Of a DNA stretch of 64,000 bases, positions 56,361 to 64,000 are shown piece by piece. Made by a program: the position numbers and the translations under genes. Source of the DNA: Kappaphycus alvarezii. Its lineage: Eukaryota; Rhodophyta; Florideophyceae; Gigartinales; Solieriaceae. The notes beneath the pieces are model-generated. The model worked only from the letters and a program-made list of their open reading frames with translations. It ran no database searches and was not told the origin of the DNA. The stretch lies in assembly GCA_002205965.3 (NCBI GenBank), contig NADL03000659.1:434001-498000 (forward strand), written 5' to 3'. The first letter of the stretch is position 1; every line of letters starts with the position of its first letter.

Positions 56361-57070
56361 GGAGATGGAAATTTGGCGGGGGTTTTGCTGCCAGAGTTCA
56401 ATGGGCGAACCTAAGCTATCAGATTTGGAGCCACAATTGTTGGACGTGACAAGGTTCTTGGCGGGGGAGAAGGTTCAAGAGGAGGATCGGAGGAGAATAG
56501 TCGCAATAAGGCGAAGCGCAAGGAAATTTATGCTGTGGAACTACACATAGTGAAAAGGATGGCTTTCGAGTCGTTCCGACCCCTGGCCAGCGTGCGAAAA
56601 TTCTGGCTACGTTCCATGAAGACATAGAAAATTGGGACGTGGGTTCGACAAGTAAGTTCGTTAGGGATCGCTTCTGGTGGCTCGGAGTCTACCGCAGCGT
56701 GACGGATTATGTTAGTTCATGTGATGGTTGTCAACCCGCGAGGACGCCTACGATGTACCATACCAACCTTTGAGTGCCAGCCACGGAGTTATTCGAGACT
56801 TTCTCTATCGACTTCGCTGGCCCGTTTAAGCCGTCCAAGACTGGGAAAAGGTTCGTCCTAACTGCGATGGAACATCTGACGGGGTGCCAGATTTGCAAGT
56901 GCAACATATTATTCGACAGCAAGTTCCGTTGTATGGTTAAACCAGCAGGGGATAATTATCCCGTTCAGACCGCCAAGGAGGATTGTTTCAGAAAATACCA
57001 CCGCCTTCATGGCAGCTTAGGTGCAGGACTTCATTCGTAGCAAAGGGGTGGACTGGAGGACAGTAATCGC
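56361..57070 (+). pseudogene. integrase of the second Gypsy element, zinc domain and first part of core
   Basis: At 56600-56750 one frame reads TFHEDIENWDVGSTSKFVRDRFWW, then VTDYVSSCDGCQ, the HHCC-type zinc domain with both Cys present. From 56774 comes ELFETFSIDFAGPFKPS (first catalytic Asp), then FVLTAMEHLTGCQI. A long deletion or frame loss follows before the second Asp, which I cannot read. Integrase joins element DNA to the genome; this copy is broken. Confidence 0.8.
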
Positions 57071-57594
57071 TTGCGCTACGATAGCGAACGGGAGGACGGA
57101 AAGGATGGTAGGAAAGATCATGCTATTAAGAAGTCAATAGTGGAAAGCGGAGGAAACTGGGCGGAGGTACTTCCACAAGTTCTTCACGGCTATCGTCTTC
57201 GTGATCGTGGCCCCACCTTATCTCCATTCCGCATGATGTATGGCATCAACCCAAGGATGTTAGCGAGCGACGCGGTGGCGCTCCTCGCATATGCAAGCCC
57301 TCATCACAGGCTACTCGAGATGTTCTTCGAGTCGGGCGTTCGCGCTACTGCGGCAGCTAAGTCCGGCGAAACAAGGAAAAGCATAAGGAAGGAGAGAGAG
57401 TTAAATGTAGGAGATGAAGTGCTGGTGGCACATGGTCTGGAATTCAACAAGACTCGCAAATGGGCCGAGTTTGAATTGCACTTCTACGGACCGTGCCGTG
57501 TGTGGCCAAAGCTGATCACTCACGGTACGAACTGTTTTCCTCTACGAGTCTCGTCACGCGCCAGGGAATTCACTCTCGAAGGCTAGTTTGTTAC
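57071..57594 (+). pseudogene. integrase C-terminal part of the second Gypsy element
   Basis: An open frame of 171 codons. IKKSIVESGGNWAEVLPQVLHGYR corresponds to the end of the catalytic core (family W...LP..L..YR), followed by LSPFRMMYGINPR and a region with NVGDEVLV and FYGPCRVW, the GPY/F-like module. After a frameshift near 57530 the typical HSRRLV ending is readable. No chromodomain follows. Confidence 0.82.
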
Positions 57595-58127
57595 GGGAAG
57601 CGTCCTACTCACTTCCTCCAACATTAGTGAGAGAAGGGTATGCAAGTGAAGAGGGCGGATTTGAAATAAGTGGTTACCGGGATCCGTTAGTCAACAGAAT
57701 CCAAGAAAGAAGAGGAGGGACGCCGAAGAAGGAAGAAGAAACAGAGGAATCCCTCTGTGCCCTGCTGCGACAACTGGCAACTCACGCCGCGATCCAACGA
57801 GACGGCACACCGAGCATTACCTTACGACCACTCACAATCCTGGGCAGTCTGGTGAAACCTCCGTATGCCGGTAGTTTGGGACCACACTTGAGTCGTTCGC
57901 TGGTGTCTGTGGGAGGCAGTAGTGTGCGGAAGACGCAGATTGGGCACGGGGAACCAATGCCGGAGGGCTGCGTGGGGAGAAGGGCGCAGCAAGGTCGAAA
58001 GCGGAGGACCTCTTGGGCAGGAGGAGTTTTCCGGCGGGAGGTGCTGGCAAGTGGGAGGAGCTTGCCGCAGGTACCGGTGTTGAGGTGGCAGGAACCAGTG
58101 GGGAGCGCAGTGGAGTTAGGGCAATAA
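57588..58127 (+). other. open tail between integrase and 3' LTR, 179 codons
   Basis: Remains open for 179 codons after the integrase end, with a Gly/Arg/Glu-rich, low-complexity product and no domain. In an element with many stops elsewhere an unbroken frame is notable, but GC-rich composition may explain it. It may be an extended Pol tail, a small extra ORF or 3' non-coding sequence. Confidence 0.3.
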
Positions 58128-58152
58128 GAAAAGGGGGAAGAAAACAAAAGGG
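58125..58152 (+). other. purine-rich tract before the 3' LTR
   Basis: An almost pure purine stretch (AAGAAAAGGGGGAAGAAAAC and onward) about 50 bases before the LTR start. It is the best polypurine-tract candidate, though further from the LTR than usual. Confidence 0.4.
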
Positions 58153-58199
58153 AGCTGTACAACTGCATGCCGGAGGATAAAATACAGTCAGGTGAGGCA

Positions 58200-58377
58200 T
58201 GTTGGCGGGACAGGTGTCCCGACGGGAGGCCCTGGATTGCCCGCTACTGTATGCCGCAACTATCTTGGCGGCATACAAAAGGGAAGCGAGGGAGGGTACT
58301 TAGAGTTCGGAAAAAGGAAAGAGGAGAGGTTGCGCTTGACCCGAGTCGGAATATAAAGGAACGCTACAAGCATTTCA
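58200..58377 (+). repeat. 3' LTR of the second Gypsy element (178 bp)
   Basis: Begins TGTTGGC and ends TTTCA, and aligns with 52110-52292. It holds the inverted repeat GGGACA-GG-TGTCCC at its start and the GTATGCCGC/GCGGCATAC hairpin. An ATATAAA box at 58351-58357 lies only about 20 bases before the end, so R plus U5 would be very short. Confidence 0.88.
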
Positions 58378-58382
58378 CTGTC
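58378..58382. repeat. target-site duplication of the second Gypsy element, right copy (CTGTC)
   Basis: Follows the right LTR directly and matches the left copy CTATC at four of five bases. Confidence 0.6.
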
Positions 58383-60189
58383 TTTGGATATCGCTTCCTG
58401 TCAATTGTGAGGTAGAAAGGCTAATTCGCGACATGCATTTAGTGGCGGTCATGGATTCTACGGGCGAGATATAGTATTCGTATTTGGGAGTGTTGGTATA
58501 GGAAGGTTCAGGAGAACAGCTCGCAATGGGTCTTCACATAAGATTTGGAAACCTATTAAAAGCAAATTGCGCAGTGATGCAACTTTTTCTAATTGAAGAT
58601 TTGATAAGAAAATGTCACAATACCGGACCAGTACTCTTTCCTTGCTCTCAATAACAGAGGAATCTCCTAAAGAAATCATTTTAATAAAAAACAAACTCAC
58701 TGGTTTGAAATTCAAATTAAACTCAAAGACGGTACTCAGAAAGTTTATGGTTCCTCCCGTCCAATCAAACTGTAAGAGTGAAGAAAGACCGATAGTTTAA
58801 TTATCGGGAAGGGCGACGGCGATGCCGTCAGCTTAAGTACTGGCCTGGCGGGGAGGTCACTGTCCGCAGTACATGCATTACAGAACGGTACTGTATGACC
58901 GTGTCTTATATACCCCTTTCTCTTCTGAGAAAGACAAAAGTTCGAAAGAGTTGGGTGCACGCGCGTGATTGAATTTTCCAGCCCAGATCCTTCCTCCTCC
59001 CTTTAACGTTCATTCTTTCCTAATCATTATCAGAAACCCCTCGTCGTATCCATTTACTGCAGCGCGAAAGCTCATACTGTGCTCCGCCAGCGAGGAACAT
59101 CCGCTTGTGGAGTCTTCGAGTTCCTGGCACTGTGCACGATCTCCAAGTACGAAGCAAGCCTGGGGGATCCACAATGGCGGACTCGCCTGTCGCGCGTCGT
59201 CTGCGGAGATGGAACAACCGACGCATCAGGCTGCACATTGCGAACAGGGATTCTCTATGCGACAGAACAGCGGCGGGGTTTAAACGACAGATTTTTGGCC
59301 GGTTCGGGAGTGGAATTTTCATGTGTGGGAGGGACAGTCGCTGGACCATAAATTTCTGGCAACTGTTGCGATGGCACGCAAAAACAAACAGGACTTGTGA
59401 CTACGGTGCCCATTTCAGACATCTCGGAATTATCTCAAGTGACCGCTGTGGAAACGAGCGTATGTGGCCAGGAGGAAAAAAGAGCGCTGGGAAAACTAGA
59501 AAGGAAGTAATGGCGTCGGGATGCACGGTATAACAATGGCTGCCTGAGAATCCCGGCGTGGTGCGAGAACTCGGAGGCCCAGGTGCGAAAAAGCACGTTG
59601 TACAATTACGGAAGTGGCATCTCCCAGGCTAGGGCGAATTCTTGTGGAAGGGTGGTGGGGGTATGCGCGCACCTGAGGCGCTGGTGCATGCGATTGATGC
59701 GCTACGTGGAAGGAGTAGGGCATTGCACTACCGCCAGAAATTCCAAGCCTTGCGGCCTTTAGTCGATAGCCTCCAAGGAATGGCGGAACTTCTTCCCCAG
59801 ATGAATTTGCGTGTTTCTCGGCATTTGTATGCGCGTGTGCAACCGCAAGGCCTGAAGAATACGGATCAGCAGGCCTTTGAAAAGGAACCGTATCAATGGC
59901 TGAATGAGCAGAGGTATGTGTTTGTGGTTCACTTTTGGAAGTCTGGCCTTGTTGATCACTCGGTATGATTCGAAGGTTGGTGTGGGACAACAAGGAGATT
60001 CATGCGGTGGAATTGAATGCAGACTCTCTTCGGCTATGCAGTGGCTTGAGTTCGTGATCTGGGTTTAGGTCGAAGAAGGTCCAAGTGCTTGTGATGGAGA
60101 AAGTGAAGCAGCGTTAGAAGAAGGATCACAAGGAGACAATTCCTGTAGTAAAGTTGGAATAAATTATTCCTTTATCGGAACTTGGCTGG
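58383..60189. other. no gene recognised
   Basis: Overlapping open frames on both strands at 59020-59533 and 59496-59993 (a 165-codon minus frame and a 108-codon plus frame at 59642-59968 are the longest). None has a motif that I can name. The Copia element to the right is transcribed toward this region, so its 3' LTR should lie here, but its partner LTR is outside the window and cannot be compared. Confidence 0.35.
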
Positions 60190-60931
60190 TAGGGATGAAA
60201 CTTGCGTTGCGGTAAAGACTCTGCTGAAGCATGAATACGCGCTTGCAAGGAACTTTGTGTGAATTCTACTTGATGATGCCAAGCAGGGCAGAGTTTGGAT
60301 TCTTCTTCGTCATTGCATCGGCCGAGTTGTACTTGCTTCCGATGAGGCAAATGCTGTTCACCACTTCGTTGTCAATCTGTTCTCTGCACCTGTACATCAC
60401 CTCGGTCATGCTTGCTTGCAGTTTTATTCATCAAATTTGGCAAAATGTCTGATTATCGACATAGACGACAACCGGGACTTCTCTGTGCAACAAGTGGAAC
60501 ATGATTCGGCTCTAGTTGCGAAGTTGAAGAAGGGCCAAGTCCAGGGCAAGGAGTTCAGCTTCTTCGGTGGAAGCGGGTCGACACGTAGCACGGCTGCTGT
60601 GGCAGTGAAAATTGTTGTAATTATGGTGGCCGTCGGCGAGAAAGAACAGAAACCCAATCTGGGAATGTTTTTCCGGAAGGTTCTGGAAGGAGCCGTCAGT
60701 GAAGAAACGGATATGAATTGTCGCGAATTCTAGAGGGATGTAGTTGAGTGATGCAAAATTCTCCTTGGGAATCTCTGCATTAGCATCTTTGCAATTCCGA
60801 AGTGGAGCAACAGTCTTCTTTCTTCCTTGAAGTGCCATGCTTGCTATGCAAGTTCCAGTGTCAACCAAGGCAAGTCGATCGGCGACGGTACCATGCTCAG
60901 TAACTTCGTCGTCAGTCAACTCTCTGTACAA
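60190..60931 (-). pseudogene. RNase H and C-terminus of the Copia Pol
   Basis: From 60931: VADRLALVDTGTCI, then IHIRFFTDGSFQNLPEKHSQIGFLFFLAD (first catalytic Asp, family F.DASFA....SSQ.G...LAD), CHSSRATCRPASTEEAELLALDLAL (Glu, family S.K..R...S..AAEL.A). Further on, in another frame, a segment near 60320-60250 carries YNSADAMTKKNPN, the family's ...NPADALTK ending. The frame breaks near 60510. Confidence 0.78.
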
Positions 60932-60962
60932 TTAGATATTCGTACGCTTCAGTTGTTCAGTT

Positions 60963-61916
60963 TCATTCCCTATCGTGTCCAAGTATGCTATTTGCGACAG
61001 CACAATTTTTTTTTGCTTCGGGAAGAATGTCCACCCCCAAAGTAGGAGGGAAGGAACTGGTGAGAGCGAAATTCGAAGCGTTTATCGATTGCACCCTCGG
61101 ATTCGAGAAGCGATTTAGGAATGGTGCAGATGTCTCGTCCGTGCACAAGAGAACTGCAATCATCCAGGTTGGGCTGAAGAGTTGTGAGGAATCAAAGATT
61201 GATTGCTGAAGATCCGGGATGTTCTCGACAAGCCATGGGACAAGAGTCTTGTGCAAATAAAGGCCTGCTTCAACCTCGCCGTATATCTGAATCAGCACAC
61301 GCCAGACATGGTTGTCGAGGTGCCGGTATGCGGCGAATAATACTTTGGGCGGCTGGTACACGATCAGAAGCTTGCTCTGTAGGCTTTGGATGAAGGCCTT
61401 CGTCAAGTCGCGGCAGAAGAAAACAATCTTGTCGTCCTGTGACACTTATAGCCAAGTGGGAAAGATCGAGGAGAGCATCCGCAACGTGCTCAGCATTACG
61501 GTCAGCATGTTGCCGTGGACGGAGTGTCGCAGCTTCGACATGAAGGCGTCCGCAACGATGCGAGCCCGATGGCTTTTCGCGGCTTCATCTAGGGAAGAGG
61601 TCTTGATCGCGAGGACCCATTTCAAAGGTTGGATCTGGACGCCATCAGGTACTTGAGCAAGAGGGATCAGGGTGAAAGCAGCCTTGAGGAGGAAGTCGAT
61701 TTCCTCGCGTTTTGCTTTCTCGAATGCTAGCTTGTAGTCATCAGGCATAGACTTGTGGCACTTGATGACCTTCGTGACAGTAAGAACAACTGTGTCTGAG
61801 TCAACGTAGAAGGTCTCACGTTGTGCGATGCTCACGGTAAAGGAAGTACCGGGGATATCGAGGGTCAAGACTTCGGTCTCGGGCACATGCGATGAAATGA
61901 AAACCGGGTTGAGCAA
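60963..61916 (-). pseudogene. RT of the Copia Pol
   Basis: Two frames cover the RT. 61916-61446 carries FEKAKREEIDFL, LIPLAQVPDGVQIQPLKWVLAIK (family T..LV..P.....I..KWV...K) and RARIVADAF (KARLVA.G). 61445-60963 continues with VFFCRDLTKAFIQS (family DV..AFL), GEVEAGLYL (PGL...R/W block) and IAVLLCTDETSAPFL, which aligns with the catalytic aspartate motif. Many fungal Copia elements have TDD at this point instead of YVDD; here the second acidic residue is Glu. A frameshift joins the two near 61446. Confidence 0.82.
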
Positions 61917-62024
61917 GTATGAATCTGGAGCTCGGCGATGCTCGGTCGGATCTTGAATTGGCGTCGGTGGATCTTGAAGGAGCGGGTCGCCTCTGATGGA
62001 GGGTGGAATTGATAGCTCTCCGAA

Positions 62025-62327
62025 TTAGGGTCGGAAATGAGTGTTATGAGTCGGGTAGAGCTTTTTCTCGTATTCAAAAATGATTTTTGGAGGGTCACGA
62101 ATTGCAACAACTCCTACGCGCCAACCGAGGCGATTGCGGTGGAACCAAAACTTTTCATGCACAGAGAAGGGCTTGATCGCGAAGATGGGGCGACGACTGG
62201 GATCTAGGGCTCGAGAAACGAGGCCACGCACCCGTAGATTGCCGGTCTCTTGTCGCGCAATCTTCATGTGGGAGATGCGATAGGTAAGAAGAGGACTTTC
62301 GTCGAGCATTCCGAGAAGGCGAGGCAT
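62025..62327 (-). pseudogene. integrase C-terminal segment of the Copia Pol
   Basis: A frame of 100 codons with LTYRISHMKIARQETGNLRVRGLVSRAL, then FSVHEKFWFHRNRLGWRVGVVAIRDPPKIIFEY. The W-containing strand and preceding basic patch resemble the post-catalytic DNA-binding part of Copia integrases (the G..VW...R..GW..GVV segment in fungal elements). Confidence 0.6.
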
Positions 62328-62399
62328 GATGCAAAAGCGATGATAGCGCGGAAGGACATTATTGGCATACTGAGAATAATTTCAGCCAACTTCAACGTC

Positions 62400-62745
62400 G
62401 GCTAAAAGGAATTCATGATCGTGGCCAGTTTTTTAGTCCTTCTGAAGGAGCAGACGATCCATAATCTTGTGAATGTACCGATGAGAGCGCTCGTTGAGAC
62501 CAATACACCAAGGGGTTCCTGTGGGGATCGGAAGAAGTTGTGCATCAATCTCATGAAGCTTCTCCTTCATCAGCTCAGCGGCCAAGTTGCTACAGCCATC
62601 GACGTAATATGGAGCTTCATATGTCGAAATTCAACGGCTGTTGAATGCGTTGAATGCGGTCATCACTGTGCGTTCACGGAACATCTTGAGACGGAGCACC
62701 CAGTCCCTGCAGTCAAACATAACCCAAATCTCGGTTAAATGGTTT
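62400..62745 (-). pseudogene. integrase catalytic core, end part, of the Copia Pol
   Basis: The minus strand reads DGCSNLAAELMKEKLHEIDA (second catalytic Asp region, family D.G.EF......), then PTGTPWCIGLNERSHRYIHK (family AP...G..ER.HR.I with the third acidic residue in NERSHR). The region toward 62745 with the first Asp is frame-broken. The two blocks have the family's spacing. Confidence 0.7.
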
Positions 62746-62776
62746 CGTATCTTGTGCAACAGTACGTCGAGGGAGA

Positions 62777-62986
62777 CTACGACGTTAGATGTGGCCTCCG
62801 GTGGAAGAGAAATATTCGGCTTGTGTGGAAGCTCAGGCGTCTTGGGGCATTTGGAGCATCGAATTGAATCGAGTTCTTTTTTAAGGTGGGTGGAAGAGAC
62901 AGATCTCCGAGGCTCTTACGGAGAACTGCGGACATCGCGGAGATCTCAGGATGCTTGAAGGCACGATGAAGGCGATAGAGCTCCAT
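62777..62986 (-). pseudogene. GAG-pre-integrase segment of the Copia Pol
   Basis: MELYRLHRAFKHPEISAMSAVLRKS matches the H..GH....L zinc-binding start of Copia integrase (family LHR.FGHP.V..L...L). The paired cysteines expected downstream are lost in a frameshift. Confidence 0.68.
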
Positions 62987-63011
62987 ACGTGATACTGTAA
63001 GGGTTCAGTTG

Positions 63012-63738
63012 TCACAACGCCACGGGGGGAAGAGATAAATGTTTGGCCCACTTTCCAGAAAGTCTCGGTCGTCGTGCAAGATAAGGAAGGACGACATATG
63101 AGTTACCGTTTGCGTGACATTCGCGGTCTGGTCCAACATGGACTTCTGGATGATTGCAGTCCAGTTCTGCGCGGTTGGGGAGCACGTTGTCATCGGCAAG
63201 AATCGAAGCCATACATGTGATGTCACCGTGAGTGGGAAAATCTCTGCAATGCAGAGATGCGGAGATGACTGGAGTGACGTTCACGCAGACAAATTTCGAA
63301 ACCAAGCCGGCGTTCATCGAAGAGGCCGAGAAGGAACGGTATGGACGTCGAAGGAAGGACATACGCGAAGATATTGAGGGTGCGTACATTTCATTTGATG
63401 TCAGTGACCGCTGCGACAAGCTGTACGCCGTACAGGGCGAGCACTGGATGACCAGCGAACCGGAACGGGTGTGTGTTTTGAGGAAGTTCCAGCTTCCTGA
63501 GCGGGTGCCAGTTCACGTTTTGAAGCCAGTCTTCGCTACAGAAGGAGCGAAGGGCTCCGGTGCCTAACAAGAGATGTTGGTCTGCAGATGCAATTAGGAA
63601 GAGAATGAGGCTTTCCATGATGGCCTTGAGGTCCGGGAGCGAAAGCGGGGTGAACGCGAAAGTGATACAGTCCATTTGGTAGGAGGACTGCGTAGAGGAA
63701 TGCACAGAGGCGGTGAAATTCAGGGACTCATCGACCAC
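63012..63738 (-). pseudogene. protease region of the Copia Pol, catalytic Asp lost
   Basis: Frame 63738-63391 carries HLLLGTGALRSFCSEDWLQN, the position where this Copia group has LLDTGA; the Asp codon GAC has become GGC (minus-strand bases 63564-63562). The following FRFAGHPVLALYGVQL fits the family's F.FG...........G.V. Frame 63419-63012 overlaps and continues toward the integrase. With Gly in place of Asp the protease cannot work. Confidence 0.65.
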
Positions 63739-63946
63739 GTCGAGAAGTTCGGCTATCCAGGCATCGAGAACTTCCTCGTTCTCGTCGACTCTATCGTCGG
63801 TATATAGGATTTTCTCAAAAGCCTGGATTTAGAAGGCGAGGACGTCGTGTCCTTTGCTGTTGACTTCTTCACCGTCATGAGAAAGCATGTACGCGGCAGC
63901 TTCGGCAATATCAACTAGGTAGGTAATTCAGACGTTTCCAGTGACG
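63739..63946 (-). other. Gag-protease linker of the Copia element
   Basis: Lies between the zinc knuckle and the protease on the minus strand. It is coding-like in pieces with stops; no motif is visible. Confidence 0.4.
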
Positions 63947-64000
63947 CTCACGGTTCGGACAGTGGCGAAGGAAGTGTCCGGGAAGTCTGCATCTATAGCA
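63947..64000 (-). pseudogene. Gag zinc knuckle of the Copia element (partial, window edge)
   Basis: Read from base 64000 on the minus strand the first codons give CYRCRLPGHFLRHCP, a C-X2-C-X4-H-X4-C knuckle typical of retrotransposon nucleocapsid. The rest of Gag lies outside the window. Confidence 0.75.

Larger units (their letters stand above)
52110..58377 (+). mobile_element. second Ty3/Gypsy element, decayed, with short LTRs
   Basis: A 6.27-kb element with LTRs of 183 and 178 bp, then Gag with CCHC knuckle, DTG protease, RT, RNase H and integrase in Ty3/Gypsy order. No chromodomain is visible, and a long open tail follows the integrase. Its LTRs are clearly more diverged than those of the chromovirus, and the coding frame has many stops, several of the form CAG-to-TAG, CGA-to-TGA or TGG-to-TGA. 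A ~0.7-kb insertion splits the RT. It is inactive. Confidence 0.88.
60190..64000 (-). mobile_element. Ty1/Copia retrotransposon, decayed, truncated by the window end
   Basis: Read on the minus strand from 64000 the order is Gag zinc knuckle, protease, GAG-pre-integrase, integrase, RT, RNase H. Integrase before RT identifies Ty1/Copia. Every domain is broken by frameshifts or stops. The 5' LTR and most of Gag lie beyond the window; the 3' LTR should lie below 60190 but was not identified. Confidence 0.85.

Noticed and set aside
57782-58278. 128- and 148-codon minus-strand frames rich in Pro/Ser
   Set aside because: They are antisense to the Gypsy tail and cross into the LTR.
59496-59993. A 165-codon minus-strand frame as the Copia 3' coding end
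   Set aside because: It lies beyond the ADAMTKKN ending of the Copia Pol and has low-complexity His/Pro/Ser content without a motif.
1-64000. CRISPR array, prophage or bacterial operon
   Set aside because: There are no regularly spaced repeats, no dense co-directional genes and no ribosome-binding-site pattern; the element types are eukaryotic.

Overview
The window is eukaryotic nuclear DNA dominated by transposable elements in several states of decay. It holds at least one near-intact chromodomain Ty3/Gypsy element, a second decayed Gypsy element with short LTRs, an old Gypsy relic, two Copia relics on opposite strands, two PIF/Harbinger-type transposase relics and one Tnp2-type (Plavaka/CACTA-like) transposase. 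The mix (chromovirus, Tnp2-like transposase, Copia with a TD-type motif in place of YVDD, short GT-AG intron) fits a fungus or fungus-like protist; I cannot name the phylum. I see no bacterial-style operons, rRNA genes or CRISPR. Almost the only host-like intact gene I recognise is a small conserved protein of unknown function at 45524-46027 (minus).

Layout. 1-1086: AT-rich flank, nothing recognised. 1092-8341: a 7.25-kb chromovirus with 516-518-bp LTRs that are about 99% identical and a perfect 5-bp target duplication (CTATG), so a recent insertion. Its leader carries a candidate intron whose removal creates the ATG of an unusual first ORF encoding two C2H2 fingers. A tRNA-like antisense hairpin follows, then Gag zinc knuckle, protease, RT, RNase H, integrase and chromodomain. 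Pol is cut by several small deletions, mostly single bases in short homopolymers, and by a nested 424-bp element whose ends are built from an 18-bp palindrome. 8668-9660: PIF/Harbinger relic. 9661-18884: AT-rich sequence with little recognisable content apart from a GC-rich islet near 13.8-14.2 kb. 18885-24050: old Gypsy relic (RT, RNase H, integrase). 24720-25640: Copia relic (RT, RNase H). 25641-31500: AT-rich, with a coiled-coil-like ORF relic at 29.5-30.05 kb.

31505-34690 (minus) is a broken Tnp2-type transposase, divergently arranged with an unidentified basic/acidic ORF at 35142-36458 (plus). The two may form a two-gene DNA transposon. From about 40.9 kb the sequence turns visibly GC-richer: a second PIF/Harbinger relic (41405-42244), a strand-skewed G-rich tract, the conserved small gene, then about 6 kb without recognisable genes. 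52110-58377 is a second Gypsy element with 178-183-bp LTRs, itself interrupted by a ~0.7-kb insertion. 60190-64000 (minus) is a Copia element running off the window end inside its Gag zinc knuckle.

Functionally the window is a graveyard of copy-and-paste and cut-and-paste elements. The points most worth checking are the splice-created start codon with its C2H2 ORF, the palindrome-ended nested element, and the possible two-gene Tnp2 transposon.
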